Below are positions 9,974 through 19,129 of a stretch of DNA of 48,636 bases, in pieces. Position numbers and translations under genes: made by a program. This DNA comes from Bacillus sp. MYb209 (GTDB taxonomy: Bacteria > Bacillota > Bacilli > Bacillales > Bacillaceae_G): contig NZ_PCNZ01000028.1 of NCBI RefSeq assembly GCF_002975175.1, positions 1 to 48,636 on the forward strand, read 5' to 3'. How positions within the stretch are numbered: the first letter of the stretch is position 1; every line of letters starts with the position of its first letter. Under the pieces are notes generated by a model. That model saw only the letters and a program-made list of their open reading frames with translations. It did no database searches and was not told where the DNA came from.

Positions 9974-10762
9974 TTATTCACCCTTCTCATGTTGTAAATT
10001 TGCATTACGTTCATATAACATATACAAACCTTTTAACGTTAAAAACGGATCTACAATATCAATTACATTTGATTCTTCTGAAATCAATTTTGCTAATCCA
10101 CCTGTTGCAATAACTTTCGGCTCTTGCTTAGCTTCTTCTTTCATACGCTTAACAATACCTTCCACTTGTCCAACGTATCCATAAAGAATACCTGATTGCA
10201 TTGCACTTACTGTATTCTTCCCGATAACACTACTCGGTTTTGTAATTTCAATACGAGGAAGCTTTGCTGCTCTGCTATATAAAGCCTCTGCCGAAATCAT
10301 AATTCCTGGCGTAATGACGCCACCCATATAATGCTTCTCTTCGTTAATATAACAATATGTAGTAGCCGTACCAAAATCAACAATAATAAGCGGACTTCCA
10401 TATAAGTGGATTCCTGCTACTGCATTTACAATTCGGTCCGCGCCTACTTCACGTGGATTTTCATATTTAATATTCAAGCCAGTTTTTATCCCAGGCCCCA
10501 CTACAAGCGGTTTAATTTTAAAATACTTTTCACACATACGCTCTAAAGCGAACATAATTGGCGGTACGACTGAAGACACAATAATACCTTTCACATCTTC
10601 AAAAGAAAGACCTTCATGCTCAAGTAACTGCTTTACAAGCATCCCATACTCATCTTCTGTTTTATGACGATCTGTTTCCATGCGCCAATGCTGACGAAGT
10701 TTCCCCTCTTCAAACACACCTAGTACTGCATTTGTGTTCCCTACATCCAATACAAAAATCAT
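9974..10762 (-). CDS. coaX: Type III pantothenate kinase
   Basis: CoaX phosphorylates pantothenate, the first step of coenzyme A synthesis. It belongs to the ASKHA kinase fold: DVGNTN (6-11) is the phosphate-1 loop, DFGTATTY about residue 130 is the second acidic loop, and ATGGLA is a later nucleotide-binding piece. The 262-residue length fits. Type III kinases are not feedback-inhibited by CoA and need a monovalent cation (family knowledge). The ribosome site AGTGGTGAG is good. It starts a two-gene unit with hslO after the ftsH terminator. Confidence 0.95.
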   Translation of the reverse strand: MIFVLDVGNTNAVLGVFEEGKLRQHWRMETDRHKTEDEYGMLVKQLLEHEGLSFEDVKGIIVSSVVPPIMFALERMCEKYFKIKPLVVGPGIKTGLNIKYENPREVGADRIVNAVAGIHLYGSPLIIVDFGTATTYCYINEEKHYMGGVITPGIMISAEALYSRAAKLPRIEITKPSSVIGKNTVSAMQSGILYGYVGQVEGIVKRMKEEAKQEPKVIATGGLAKLISEESNVIDIVDPFLTLKGLYMLYERNANLQHEKGE

Positions 10763-10867
10763 ATTCTCACCACTTATCTTATTTAATCTATATTTGTGCA
10801 GTATGTATAAAACTTATAAAAACATCATATCACACATACTTATATAATCAGTTTTTCTATACTCATC

Positions 10868-10897
10868 ATTGTACAAAAAGATTACTCTCTATTTCAA
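10868..10897 (-). promoter_or_regulatory. Probable sigma-A promoter of coaX-hslO
   Basis: TTGAAA (10892-10897) and TACAAT (10868-10873) are 18 bp apart on the minus strand. It lies about 105 bases upstream of coaX, leaving a long AT-rich leader with no structure I recognise. Confidence 0.5.
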
Positions 10898-10948
10898 TTT
10901 TTAATAATAGTTTCATTTAAATTCTTTTGCCATTTAAATTCATTTCAC

Positions 10949-10983
10949 AAAAAAAAGGAGTGACTATTGTCACTCCTTTTTTT
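10949..10983 (-). terminator. Terminator of ftsH
   Basis: AAAAAGGAGTGAC and GTCACTCCTTTTT form a 13-bp stem with a 4-base loop, flanked by T runs on both strands. It directly follows the ftsH stop. Confidence 0.92.
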
Positions 10984-10984
10984 C

Positions 10985-12886
10985 TTACTTATCTTCTGTA
11001 TCTTCATCGTCTTTCTTCATATTGATGTTTACTTTCACATCATCTGAAGATGTTGGACGCTCAGGTAATCTGCCATAATCATATAAATGATTAATTTGCT
11101 CTGCATCTAATGTTTCTACTTCAAGTAACGTTTTCGCGATAATATCAAGCTTATCTCGTTTTTCAGTAAGAATTTGTTTCGCACGAGCATAGCAGTCTTT
11201 AATAATTGTTTGCATTTCCACATCAATTTCATGCGCGATTGCATCACTGTAGTTTTGTTCTGAATGGAAGTCTCTTCCTAAGAATACCTGACCACCTTGT
11301 GAGCTACCAAATTGCATCGGTCCAAGCTTATCACTCATCCCGAATTCTGTAACCATACGTCTTGCAATACCAGTCGCACGTTGGAAGTCGTTGTGAGCAC
11401 CTGTACTCGCTTCACCAAATACAATCTCCTCAGCTACTCGACCACCAAGTAAACCGGTGATTTTATCAAGTAACTCTGGTTTTGTCATGAAGTAACGATC
11501 TTCCTTCGGAAGCATTACCGCATATCCACCAGCTTGACCACGAGGGACAATTGTTACTTTATGAACGATATCTGCTTCATCAAGGACAACACCAATTACA
11601 GTATGGCCAGCCTCATGGAATGCAACAATATTACGTTCTTTTTCAGAGATAACACGACTTTTCTTAGCTGGACCTGCAATAACACGATCCGTTGCTTCAT
11701 CGATGTCACTCATATCAATTTTCTTCTTATCTTGACGCGCAGCTACTAAAGCAGCTTCGTTTAATAAGTTTTCAAGATCGGCACCAGAGAATCCTGGTGT
11801 ACGAGTTGCAATCGCTCTTAGGTTGACATTCTCATCAAGCGGTTTATTACGAGCGTGTACCTTAAGTACAGCTTCACGACCATTTACATCTGGACGATCT
11901 ACTGTAATTTGACGGTCAAAACGACCTGGACGTAATAACGCTGGATCAAGAATATCAGGACGGTTTGTCGCAGCGATGATAATAATACCTTCGTTTGCAC
12001 CGAATCCATCCATTTCAACAAGCAATTGGTTCAACGTTTGTTCACGCTCATCATGACCACCGCCAAGACCCGCGCCACGTTGACGTCCTACTGCATCAAT
12101 TTCATCAATGAAAATGATACAAGGAGCATTTTTCTTTGCATTTTCGAATAAATCACGTACACGGGATGCACCGACACCGACGAACATCTCTACGAAGTCA
12201 GAACCACTAATAGAGAAGAACGGAACGCCTGCTTCACCTGCAACAGCACGTGCTAGTAAAGTTTTACCTGTACCTGGAGGTCCCACTAATAGAACACCCT
12301 TCGGAATACGGGCACCAACTTCAGCGAACTTACGAGGGTCTTTCAAGAATTCAACTACCTCAACAAGTTCTTGTTTCTCTTCATCCGCTCCAGCAACATC
12401 TCTGAAACGAATTTTTTTCTTTTCATCATTGTATAGCTTCGCCTTGCTTTTCCCGAAGTTCATAACACGGCTACCGCCGCCCTGAGCTTGGTTTAATAAG
12501 AAGAAGAATAAAATGAAGATAATGACAAACGGAATGATGGAGGTAAAGAACGTTACCCAAGCACTTGTTTCTTCTGCTGGTTGATACTTAACTTCAGCCC
12601 CTTGCGCTTTATCATTAATTTTCTTTTGTAATTCCTCAGTATTTGGTGCATACGTAACAAATTGTTCTCCTTGGCTAGAAGTCTTGAATTGTCCCTTTAC
12701 CTCAAACACACCATTTTTCGGTTGAAGCTGCACATTACGCACTTCACCTTTTTCAAGTTGAGTAATGAATTTATCGTAGCTAACTGATGTCGTTTTTTGC
12801 GTCGAACCATTAAAATAGCTTACGATCCCAATTACTACTAAGAATATCAGTAAATAAAAGATGGTATTACGGAAGATACGATTCAT
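10985..12886 (-). CDS. ftsH: Membrane ATP-dependent zinc metalloprotease FtsH
   Basis: FtsH degrades misfolded membrane and short-lived cytoplasmic proteins and is needed for sporulation and stress survival in Bacillus. The 633-residue protein shows a membrane segment at 9-25, an extracytoplasmic domain, and a second membrane segment at 108-131. The AAA+ module follows, with Walker A GPPGTGKT (202-209), Walker B IIFIDEID (257-264) and the SRH region [19 protein letters not shown]. The zinc site is HEAGH (424-428). The C-terminal tail is acidic and lysine-rich. GAGAGGAGG lies upstream of the start. It has its own promoter and terminator; hpt and tilS lie upstream. Confidence 0.98.
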   Translation of the reverse strand: MNRIFRNTIFYLLIFLVVIGIVSYFNGSTQKTTSVSYDKFITQLEKGEVRNVQLQPKNGVFEVKGQFKTSSQGEQFVTYAPNTEELQKKINDKAQGAEVKYQPAEETSAWVTFFTSIIPFVIIFILFFFLLNQAQGGGSRVMNFGKSKAKLYNDEKKKIRFRDVAGADEEKQELVEVVEFLKDPRKFAEVGARIPKGVLLVGPPGTGKTLLARAVAGEAGVPFFSISGSDFVEMFVGVGASRVRDLFENAKKNAPCIIFIDEIDAVGRQRGAGLGGGHDEREQTLNQLLVEMDGFGANEGIIIIAATNRPDILDPALLRPGRFDRQITVDRPDVNGREAVLKVHARNKPLDENVNLRAIATRTPGFSGADLENLLNEAALVAARQDKKKIDMSDIDEATDRVIAGPAKKSRVISEKERNIVAFHEAGHTVIGVVLDEADIVHKVTIVPRGQAGGYAVMLPKEDRYFMTKPELLDKITGLLGGRVAEEIVFGEASTGAHNDFQRATGIARRMVTEFGMSDKLGPMQFGSSQGGQVFLGRDFHSEQNYSDAIAHEIDVEMQTIIKDCYARAKQILTEKRDKLDIIAKTLLEVETLDAEQINHLYDYGRLPERPTSSDDVKVNINMKKDDEDTEDK

Positions 12887-12922
12887 TCCTAACCTCCTCT
12901 CACGGCATAAACACTATAGTAA

Positions 12923-12952
12923 ATCGTAACATAGAAAAAATTCCCTATACAA
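12923..12952 (-). promoter_or_regulatory. Probable sigma-A promoter of ftsH
   Basis: TTGTAT (12947-12952) and TACGAT (12923-12928) are 18 bp apart on the minus strand. A TG two bases before the -10 makes it an extended -10 type. It sits in the short hpt-ftsH gap. Confidence 0.5.
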
Positions 12953-12971
12953 TTGTAACGCCTATATTTAA

Positions 12972-13514
12972 TTAATTTGAGTAAACACTTGGTTTTAATA
13001 CTCCTACATAAGGAAGATTACGGTATTGCTCTTTATAATCTAATCCATATCCTACAACAAATTCATGAGGAACAGTAAATCCAACATAATCTGCTTTCAG
13101 ATCAACCTTACGGCCTGTTGGCTTATCTAATAACGTAACAATCTTTACAGATTTCGCTTTACGATATTTAAACAGGTCTACTAAATAGCTTAGTGTAAGA
13201 CCGCTATCAATAATATCTTCAACGATTAAAATATCGCGACCTTCTACAGAAGTATCAAGATCTTTTAAGATTTTTACTTCGCCTGTCGAAACTGTAGAGT
13301 GACCGTAGCTAGATACAGCCATAAAATCCATTTCAAGATATGTATCTGTTCTCTTTAATAAATCTGCCATAAATGGCATTGCGCCCTTTAGTACACCAAT
13401 CGCAAGAGGTACTGTATTTTTGTAATCCTCTGCAATAACTGCACCTAGTTCGTGCACCTTTTCCTGTATTTGTTCTTCAGAAATTAATACTTTTTCGATA
13501 TCTTGATTCATCAT
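12972..13514 (-). CDS. hpt: Hypoxanthine-guanine phosphoribosyltransferase
   Basis: HPRT salvages hypoxanthine and guanine to IMP and GMP using PRPP. The 180-residue protein is the usual length, with the PRPP-binding loop VEDIIDSG (98-105), a catalytic-loop region [13 protein letters not shown], and the C-terminal [17 protein letters not shown] piece that stacks on the purine. Two methionines start the frame; the first is used here, and either could serve. It overlaps the end of tilS by four bases, so the pair is translationally coupled, as in other Bacillus. Confidence 0.96.
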   Translation of the reverse strand: MMNQDIEKVLISEEQIQEKVHELGAVIAEDYKNTVPLAIGVLKGAMPFMADLLKRTDTYLEMDFMAVSSYGHSTVSTGEVKILKDLDTSVEGRDILIVEDIIDSGLTLSYLVDLFKYRKAKSVKIVTLLDKPTGRKVDLKADYVGFTVPHEFVVGYGLDYKEQYRNLPYVGVLKPSVYSN

Positions 13515-14941
13515 TTCATTATCCTCCCGGAAGACTCCTTGCTTTTGTAGTGAATAATCATGTATTTACCCTTCTTTGCTATCTCTTTCGAAGTAGCAAA
13601 TGCAGATCGTTTCAACAAGGGCACCCAAATAATATTTCCACTTGCGTCACAAACGATCGGCCATTCTTCTCTTTTTTCTTTCGGTACTTTCGCTTCGATA
13701 AAAACAGCTTTTATCTTTTTTGTACCAACCATACCTTGCATTGACATGCGATCTCCATTTTCCCTAGACCGAATACGAAGTGGATACGATATATCATTAT
13801 ACTTAGCAACAAATACTGTTTCATTCATGTTACTCGGTATATCTTCGCTCACCTCTGTTACAAATTTATCCCCATTCGGCAATATAATTGTCCCAGGTAC
13901 TGATAAATCTTGCGAAAAAGGAGAAACAATTTCTTGTTTAAATCCAAAACTACATTCTTCGTATGTGCGAACAATTTTCAAACCACCTGGGAAATCTAGT
14001 GAACCTGAAGGTTGTGCCCGCTTAAAAAATTCAATCACCTTGTCAATATGTATAGAAGAAAGCGAAGATGGAATCTTATATTCATAAAGATAGTTTAATA
14101 TTAGTTGAATCCCTCTTCTTTGTAAAGACATAGACATGGATTCAAAGGCAGGAATTGATAAGCTAATTTGTTTATCGCTTTTTTTTGTAATTACTTTATT
14201 CATTTTCTCAAAAGCTAATTCCTGCAAATAAGCCTCATCCTCTTGCATCTGCACGCTGAATTTTTGAAATTTCTCATGCATTTGTGGATTTTCTTCTTTC
14301 AAATAAGGGAGGACATATTTACGTAATCGATTCCTTGTATATACTTCCTTTTTATTACTCGGATCTATACGTGGAATAACTTTTAATTTATTACAGTAAT
14401 CAACAATTTCTTCCTTAGTTACCCCAAGTAACGGCCTAATTAAATATCCATTATGAAAAGAACGCTTCACTGCAATTCCTGCGTATCCTTTCGGAGTACT
14501 CCCTCGTACAAGGCGCATTAAAATCGTTTCTACTTGATCATCTCCATGGTGACCAAGAGCTACATATCTCGCATCATATTTCTTCATTATTCTTTCCAAA
14601 AATGCATATCTGCATTCTCTAGCAGCAACTTGTGCATTCATTCCATATTGCTGTTGATATTGCGACACATTAATCCTTAGCGTTTCACAAATAACTCCTA
14701 GCTCTTTGCAAAGATCCTGTACAAACTGCAGATCCTCATAAGATTCATTACCTCTAAACATATGATCCACATGTGCTACTACAATTTCGAGCTGTTTTTC
14801 TACCCTTTTTTCTAGCAAATAATATAAAAGAGCCAAAGAGTCAGGTCCACCAGAAACCCCTACAACAATTGTTGAATGTTTCTTTAATACATCATGCTGC
14901 TTTACAAAGTCATCTACTTTTTCAACAAATGCATCTTTCAA
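13511..14941 (-). CDS. tilS: tRNA(Ile)-lysidine synthetase
   Basis: TilS converts the wobble cytidine of tRNA-Ile (CAU) to lysidine, changing its identity from methionine to isoleucine; it is essential. The N-terminal PP-loop ATPase signature SGGPDS is at residues 30-35, with [10 protein letters not shown] and [20 protein letters not shown] following. The C-terminal TilS substrate-binding domains fill the rest of the 476 residues. I choose a TTG start at 14941 because AAGGTGA is well spaced and the protein then begins MKDAFVEK; a GTG four codons earlier overlaps that ribosome site. The stop overlaps hpt. Confidence 0.94.
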   Translation of the reverse strand: MKDAFVEKVDDFVKQHDVLKKHSTIVVGVSGGPDSLALLYYLLEKRVEKQLEIVVAHVDHMFRGNESYEDLQFVQDLCKELGVICETLRINVSQYQQQYGMNAQVAARECRYAFLERIMKKYDARYVALGHHGDDQVETILMRLVRGSTPKGYAGIAVKRSFHNGYLIRPLLGVTKEEIVDYCNKLKVIPRIDPSNKKEVYTRNRLRKYVLPYLKEENPQMHEKFQKFSVQMQEDEAYLQELAFEKMNKVITKKSDKQISLSIPAFESMSMSLQRRGIQLILNYLYEYKIPSSLSSIHIDKVIEFFKRAQPSGSLDFPGGLKIVRTYEECSFGFKQEIVSPFSQDLSVPGTIILPNGDKFVTEVSEDIPSNMNETVFVAKYNDISYPLRIRSRENGDRMSMQGMVGTKKIKAVFIEAKVPKEKREEWPIVCDASGNIIWVPLLKRSAFATSKEIAKKGKYMIIHYKSKESSGRIMK

Positions 14942-14996
14942 CTTCGCAATCACCTTTCATTAAACAAGAACAACAACATTAGTTACCTTGTATATA

Positions 14997-15025
14997 ATGG
15001 TACAACTTTTACAAACATTGTGCAA
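14997..15025 (-). promoter_or_regulatory. Possible sigma-A promoter of tilS-hpt
   Basis: TTGCAC (15020-15025) and TACCAT (14997-15002) are 17 bp apart on the minus strand, about 55 bases before the tilS start and after the spoIIE terminator. Confidence 0.4.
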
Positions 15026-15104
15026 AAAAAAGATGTACAAAATTCACATTTTTATCTTACATCCCTCCTGTATATTTAACAAAGTAATCACATTACCTTT
15101 TTAA

Positions 15105-15140
15105 TCAAAAAAACCTAGGTAGATACCTAGGTTTTTTTGA
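15105..15140 (-). terminator. Terminator of spoIIE
   Basis: AAAAAAACCTAGGTA and TACCTAGGTTTTTTT pair almost perfectly around a two-to-four-base loop, with T runs on both sides. It directly follows the spoIIE stop. Confidence 0.92.
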
Positions 15141-15145
15141 TTATT

Positions 15146-17617
15146 TTATTGCGCCTGCATTCCTACTATTGGAATCGTAGCCCACTTCGGCATATTTTTC
15201 TTTACTTTCGCCACCACAATAGTCATATCATCATTTATATAACCATCACCAGAGCGAATCACTTCTTCCATAATAATATCAGCAATCTCCTGCGGATCCT
15301 CTGTTTGTAGTTCTTTAATTTTACGTTTTATCCATAATTCGTGATTCTCCACATGTTGCGCTCCCTCAAAAATGCCGTCACTCATCATGATAAGAAGATC
15401 ACCCGTTTTTAATTGCTCACCAACCACATCAACTTCAACATCTTCAATGATTCCCATCGGCAAATTACTTGCCTCAATTTTCAAAATATTATTTCCGCGT
15501 TTAACAAAACTCGGCGTCGATCCAATCTTTAAAAACTTCGCACTCGCATCCCGTAAATCTACCATAGCCAAGTCAAGCGTTGTATACATCTCCTCTGTCG
15601 TCCTTAAAGAAAGGATTGAATTGATGGACTTAATCGCTATTTCTTCCTCAATACCTGATTGAAGTATCTTTTGTAATAATTTTACCGTTTCCCTACTCTC
15701 CATATGAGCCCTTTGTCCATTTCCCATACCATCACTAATCGCAAGTGCATATTTACCAACGCTCAAATCCATCATCGCGTAGGAATCACCTGAAACAAAC
15801 CCACCACCTTTTGCAGCTGTGGCCAATCCTGTATCAAGAGAATACGTCTTCGCTGAACCAAATGATATTAAACTGTGCCCATTTGGATATGAGGATTTCT
15901 CTTCATGCTTAACGACGATATTCTCTTTTAAAATATCTGAAAGCATTGGAGCAACCAACTTCTCGCATTCCCCATGTTCATTAGATGCAGCTGGAATCAA
16001 CATTTCAATATCAATACTTCCTCTATCTAAACAATAAATATCAACATGCTCCACTTCGACACCGAAATCACGAAACGCTTGTAAAATTTGCTCCTCCTGT
16101 GCTTGATGGTTCTCTCTTTCTCGTTGTATCTCCTTAGCGAAATCTTCCATCACTTTTGATACACCTAGTAATTGCTCCGCTACAATTCTACGATTTTCCT
16201 TCATTTGTTTTCTTAATTTCTGCCCCTCATAGAAGTGATCTAATTCACCCGCTACTAAATCTGTTACTTTCTTCCCTCTCACACAATGCTTGTCCCATTC
16301 ACGAACTAACTTCCGATTATGCTGCAGCGTTCCTTCTTCTGTTTCACTCATTATTTGTTTCATATAATCGTATGTTTTATCAAAATTAACTACCCAACAT
16401 TGATCCTTCTTAAAGCATGTTTGACATGTTTTTGCAGTAATTGTACTTAAAAATAAATCAGCTTCTGTTTCTTTATCTTCCTCCTCCACATACCCGTATA
16501 CAGAAAAGCTATTTGACAAAGCAGCAAATACATTAGCAAATTGATTGATTTTGTTTGCTGTAACATCGCGCACTCTTCTTAAATATTGTTGTTGATCTTG
16601 TGAATGTTCCTGTGTACCCGGCATAAATTTAGCAATACGATCCATAACAAGCTTCGGTGTTAATAAGAAGAAAACAATCGCTACACCAGATTCAATTAAA
16701 GTTGTTACAATACTTGTTTGCTTGTCTACATATAATGTAATTAAGCCTGTACCAATTAATAAACCTAAACTAACTCCTATACGCTTCCCTTCTTTTAACA
16801 ATCCCCCAAGCAATCCTGAAAAGGCAAGGAGACTAAGTTGAGACAAGCTAGCCACATTCGCTAAACTTAATATTAACCCAGTGACAACTCCTACTGTGGA
16901 CCCTGTAGCTGCCCCTGCAATAAAGGCAAATACTAATACTAAATATCTAGTGAAAATATGTTGAATAGAAGCATCATAAACAAACCAATCCGTTGTGCCC
17001 GTTAAAACAGATGCTAGTAATATAATTAAACAAACAATTTCTTCTGTTTCTAACGCTTGTTGCTTCCCTTTCCTTTCCACTAAAAGCGGAACACTTTGTA
17101 AAAATATCATCGTTAATACGAAGCTAAGCCCTGCTTCGATCGTACTGACGAGCAGATCATACATGGTGACGGTTTGCTGTGCAAAATATACAACAACTAA
17201 ATGTGCGGTTAATGCGGAGATAAATACTTGGAATGGTACAAGTCCAACAGTTTTACGTGTAAACCGACTAAAGAAGATATTATAAATAAAGAAGGTAAAG
17301 ATAGATGCAAAAGTAAAAAATAAATTATCTATTGAAACTGAAAGTGCTCCCCCCATTAGGGCTAAGAACGCGAGCGGCATTTTATCTCGCTTCATAACAT
17401 AAACAGCAGCAAAAAACGGCAATGCAAACGGTAAAATGTTTGTTAATATATATGCTCGTCCCAAAAGAAAACCAATAACAGCAATAATGAATCCCCATCT
17501 AAAGAAAACTTGTTCAAACTTCATTCGCAACTTACTCGTCCACTTTATTGTTCCAAGCTGATTTTCATTCATCGCCAATGCACTTGTATTCATAGTAGTC
17601 CTTCCTGCTTTAGGCAT
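15146..17617 (-). CDS. spoIIE: Stage II sporulation protein E (membrane PP2C phosphatase)
   Basis: SpoIIE localises to the polar septum, works with FtsZ, and dephosphorylates SpoIIAA-P to release sigma-F in the forespore. The 823-residue protein has a short cytoplasmic start, about ten membrane segments (roughly 38-330), a central FtsZ-linked region, and a C-terminal PP2C domain. Metal-binding aspartates are visible in SDGMGNG (D629), MMSDGIFEG (D747) and INDDMT (796-797). The central cysteine pair in CQTCFKKDQCW is also seen in relatives. GGTGGTG precedes the ATG, and the N-terminus MPKAGRT resembles that of B. subtilis. It is a single-gene unit with a Spo0A-type promoter and strong terminator. 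Confidence 0.97.
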   Translation of the reverse strand: MPKAGRTTMNTSALAMNENQLGTIKWTSKLRMKFEQVFFRWGFIIAVIGFLLGRAYILTNILPFALPFFAAVYVMKRDKMPLAFLALMGGALSVSIDNLFFTFASIFTFFIYNIFFSRFTRKTVGLVPFQVFISALTAHLVVVYFAQQTVTMYDLLVSTIEAGLSFVLTMIFLQSVPLLVERKGKQQALETEEIVCLIILLASVLTGTTDWFVYDASIQHIFTRYLVLVFAFIAGAATGSTVGVVTGLILSLANVASLSQLSLLAFSGLLGGLLKEGKRIGVSLGLLIGTGLITLYVDKQTSIVTTLIESGVAIVFFLLTPKLVMDRIAKFMPGTQEHSQDQQQYLRRVRDVTANKINQFANVFAALSNSFSVYGYVEEEDKETEADLFLSTITAKTCQTCFKKDQCWVVNFDKTYDYMKQIMSETEEGTLQHNRKLVREWDKHCVRGKKVTDLVAGELDHFYEGQKLRKQMKENRRIVAEQLLGVSKVMEDFAKEIQRERENHQAQEEQILQAFRDFGVEVEHVDIYCLDRGSIDIEMLIPAASNEHGECEKLVAPMLSDILKENIVVKHEEKSSYPNGHSLISFGSAKTYSLDTGLATAAKGGGFVSGDSYAMMDLSVGKYALAISDGMGNGQRAHMESRETVKLLQKILQSGIEEEIAIKSINSILSLRTTEEMYTTLDLAMVDLRDASAKFLKIGSTPSFVKRGNNILKIEASNLPMGIIEDVEVDVVGEQLKTGDLLIMMSDGIFEGAQHVENHELWIKRKIKELQTEDPQEIADIIMEEVIRSGDGYINDDMTIVVAKVKKNMPKWATIPIVGMQAQ

Positions 17618-17652
17618 ATTTTTAACACCACCTGCATAGTTTAATTACTGTT

Positions 17653-17730
17653 ATTATAAAAGATGATTATTGGGATTTTTGTCAAAACAACAGTTTTGAC
17701 TTTTATAATCGTTCGACTTTTTATTCGAAA
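17653..17730 (-). promoter_or_regulatory. spoIIE promoter with 21-bp spacer and Spo0A-box-like sites
   Basis: On the minus strand, perfect hexamers TTGACA (17680-17685) and TATAAT (17653-17658) are separated by 21 bp instead of 17. This is the hallmark of Spo0A-activated sigma-A promoters such as spoIIE and spoIIG. Just upstream are 0A-box-like sites AGTCGAA (17712-17718) and TTTCGAA (17724-17730), each one base from TGTCGAA. Position and architecture support activation by Spo0A~P at sporulation onset. Confidence 0.8.
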
Positions 17731-17841
17731 TAAATCTACATATATACATAGTATTTAATTTATTCAAAGCGAGTTAAAAGAATGTTCAGAAAATATAGGG
17801 TGATTTTGTAGAAGTATTGTACGTCTTAATTTATATTTAAC

Positions 17842-17874
17842 AAAAAAAGATCATGCAAATTTGCATGATCTTTT
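17842..17874 (-). terminator. Terminator of the tRNA unit (30-bp perfect palindrome)
   Basis: Bases 17845-17874 are a perfect 30-bp palindrome centred on GCAAATTTGC. On the minus strand it is followed by a T run and lies five bases after tRNA-Glu. In RNA the centre must open as a small loop. It can also block leftward read-through into the spoIIE control region. Confidence 0.88.
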
Positions 17875-17878
17875 CAGA

Positions 17879-17950
17879 TGACCCGTACGGGATTCGAACC
17901 CGTGTTACCGCCGTGAAAGGGCGGTGTCTTAACCACTTGACCAACGGGCC
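17879..17950 (-). tRNA. tRNA-Glu (anticodon TTC)
   Basis: A 72-base cloverleaf: acceptor GGCCCGT pairs with ACGGGTC (one G-U), the anticodon loop CTTTCAC carries TTC, and the T-arm contains GGTTCGAATCC. The discriminator base is A, and the CCA end is not encoded. It is the second of two tRNAs; tRNA-Met starts 87 bases upstream. The Met-Glu pair before spoIIE is also known in B. subtilis. Confidence 0.97.
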
Positions 17951-17963
17951 GTTAAATTAAATA

Positions 17964-18037
17964 TAGCGGCGGAGGGGATCGAACCCCCGACCTCACGGGT
18001 ATGAACCGTACGCTCTAGCCAGCTGAGCTACACCGCC
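17964..18037 (-). tRNA. tRNA-Met (anticodon CAT), elongator-like
   Basis: A 74-base cloverleaf beginning GGCGGTGTAGCTCAG, with anticodon CAT in the loop TTCATAC and T-arm GGGGGTTCGATCCCCTC. The first pair is G-U, not the mismatched C-A of initiator tRNA, so this is an elongator-type or a TilS-substrate tRNA. TilS recognises tRNA-Ile (CAT), but the sequence resembles tRNA-Met here. CCA is not encoded. Confidence 0.95.
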
Positions 18038-18065
18038 ATGTCGTCGTATTTAACGGACAATTAGT

Positions 18066-18094
18066 ATCTTACATCAGATACGTTTTAAAGTCAA
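18066..18094 (-). promoter_or_regulatory. Probable sigma-A promoter of the tRNA unit
   Basis: TTGACT (18089-18094) and TAAGAT (18066-18071) are 17 bp apart on the minus strand, placing the start of transcription about 20 bases before tRNA-Met. Confidence 0.65.
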
Positions 18095-18134
18095 CACATC
18101 TCAAAAACTTTTTTGAAAATATATTCTCTCACAT

Positions 18135-18166
18135 AAAAAAGTACCCGAGTAATTACTCTGGGTACC
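18135..18166 (-). terminator. Terminator of yabR
   Basis: GGTACCCAGAGTAATTACTCGGGTAC on the minus strand folds into a stem with a small internal mismatch and is followed by six Ts. It lies about 30 bases after the yabR stop. Confidence 0.85.
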
Positions 18167-18196
18167 TCTCTATATGTTAAGAATTAAACGGACTTA

Positions 18197-18682
18197 TTAT
18201 CCGCGACGTGCGCCACGGCCACCACGTTTAGATTCTGTGTTACGCTTTAAAGAAGTTAAACGATCTTCACTATCTTTTAAAAAGCGTGCCATCTTTTGCT
18301 CAAATGTTTCTTTTGGAGCTCGTTCGCTACCGCCACCGCGGTTATCTCTGTTGGAAGAACGATTATTACGTTGTGGACGTCCAGAACGTTGTTGATCACC
18401 ACCACGTTGGTATTCACCACGTGGACGATCTCCTTCTGTTTTTTCACGTTCTTTCGCTTTCTTAATAGATAGGCCAATTTTGCCATCTTTTTCAACATTG
18501 ATAACTTTTACTTCTACTTGGTCGCCTACTTTTAAGTGATCGTTAATATCTTTCACATAATTATCAGCAACTTCACTAATATGAACAAGACCTGTTAAGC
18601 CTTCTGGCAGCTCCACAAAAGCCCCAAAATTTGTAATACCTGTTACTTTACCCTGTAACTTGCTGCCTACCTCGATTGACAT
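18197..18682 (-). CDS. yabR: S1-domain RNA-binding protein with RG-rich tail (YabR/GSP13-like)
   Basis: The first 77 residues form one S1 (OB-fold) RNA-binding domain, with GKVTGITNFGAFVELPEG and GLVHISEV as clear signatures. The family includes general stress protein 13 and the S1 repeats of polynucleotide phosphorylase. The remaining 84 residues are low in complexity and rich in Arg, Gly, Asn and Gln (for example RGGDQQRSGRPQRNNR), apart from a possible helix near ETFEQKMARFLKDSEDRLTSLK. The protein is 161 residues, longer than my recollection of B. subtilis YabR (about 128), the difference being in the tail. AAGGAGGAG precedes the ATG. The role is probably ribosome or RNA association; the exact function is unknown. 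Confidence 0.9.
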   Translation of the reverse strand: MSIEVGSKLQGKVTGITNFGAFVELPEGLTGLVHISEVADNYVKDINDHLKVGDQVEVKVINVEKDGKIGLSIKKAKEREKTEGDRPRGEYQRGGDQQRSGRPQRNNRSSNRDNRGGGSERAPKETFEQKMARFLKDSEDRLTSLKRNTESKRGGRGARRG

Positions 18683-18728
18683 AAAAAAAATGCTCCTCCT
18701 TAGTGGTTAAAAAGTCAAATTTTACTTT

Positions 18729-18758
18729 ATTATATATAATCCTAAAATGTAGTGTCAA
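18729..18758 (-). promoter_or_regulatory. Strong sigma-A promoter of yabR
   Basis: Perfect TTGACA (18753-18758) and TATAAT (18729-18734) hexamers on the minus strand with an 18-bp spacer, in the divIC-yabR gap. yabR can therefore be expressed independently of the upstream cluster. Confidence 0.75.
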
Positions 18759-18769
18759 TAAGACATACT

Positions 18770-19129
18770 CTACTTAGAAACAGGAAAAATTATCTCCCCT
18801 TTTCCGGAGAAGAAATAATCCCTTCTAGCAATCTTTAAAACGTACTCTTCATCATTCAACTTTTGAACTTCATCTTTTAGATTCTTTTCTTTTTTCGTTA
18901 ATGAATCCAGTTCTTTTTTCATGTCCTTAACTTTTGCTTCTTTTGCTTTAATGGAACTGTTTTGTTGATAAAACGTCACACTAACACTAGCAATAATTGT
19001 AAAAGCAAAGACAAGAAAAACCGCTAAACGGCGATAAAGTCGCTTCCTGTTCTCATCCGTTTGTATTATATGTTCTTTAACAGGATTTGGACTCTGTTTT
19101 TCGATTGTTCTTTGTCTCAGTTCCCTCAT
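18770..19129 (-). CDS. divIC: Cell-division protein DivIC (FtsB-like)
   Basis: DivIC is a bitopic septum protein that forms a complex with FtsL and DivIB in the divisome. From the ATG at 19129 it has 119 residues: a basic cytoplasmic start, one membrane helix (about 35-54), an extracellular coiled coil (about 58-95) and the conserved end YVLKIARRDYFFSGKGEIIF. The longer frame from 19168 lies inside yabQ; the chosen ATG overlaps the yabQ stop in an ATGA arrangement with GGGGG upstream. It is the last gene of the mazG-yabQ cluster. Confidence 0.95.
   Translation of the reverse strand: MRELRQRTIEKQSPNPVKEHIIQTDENRKRLYRRLAVFLVFAFTIIASVSVTFYQQNSSIKAKEAKVKDMKKELDSLTKKEKNLKDEVQKLNDEEYVLKIARRDYFFSGKGEIIFPVSK

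Noticed and set aside
12108-12485. Plus-strand open frame opposite ftsH
   Set aside because: It is antisense to the conserved AAA+ domain; open frames opposite conserved genes are common and no ribosome site is seen.
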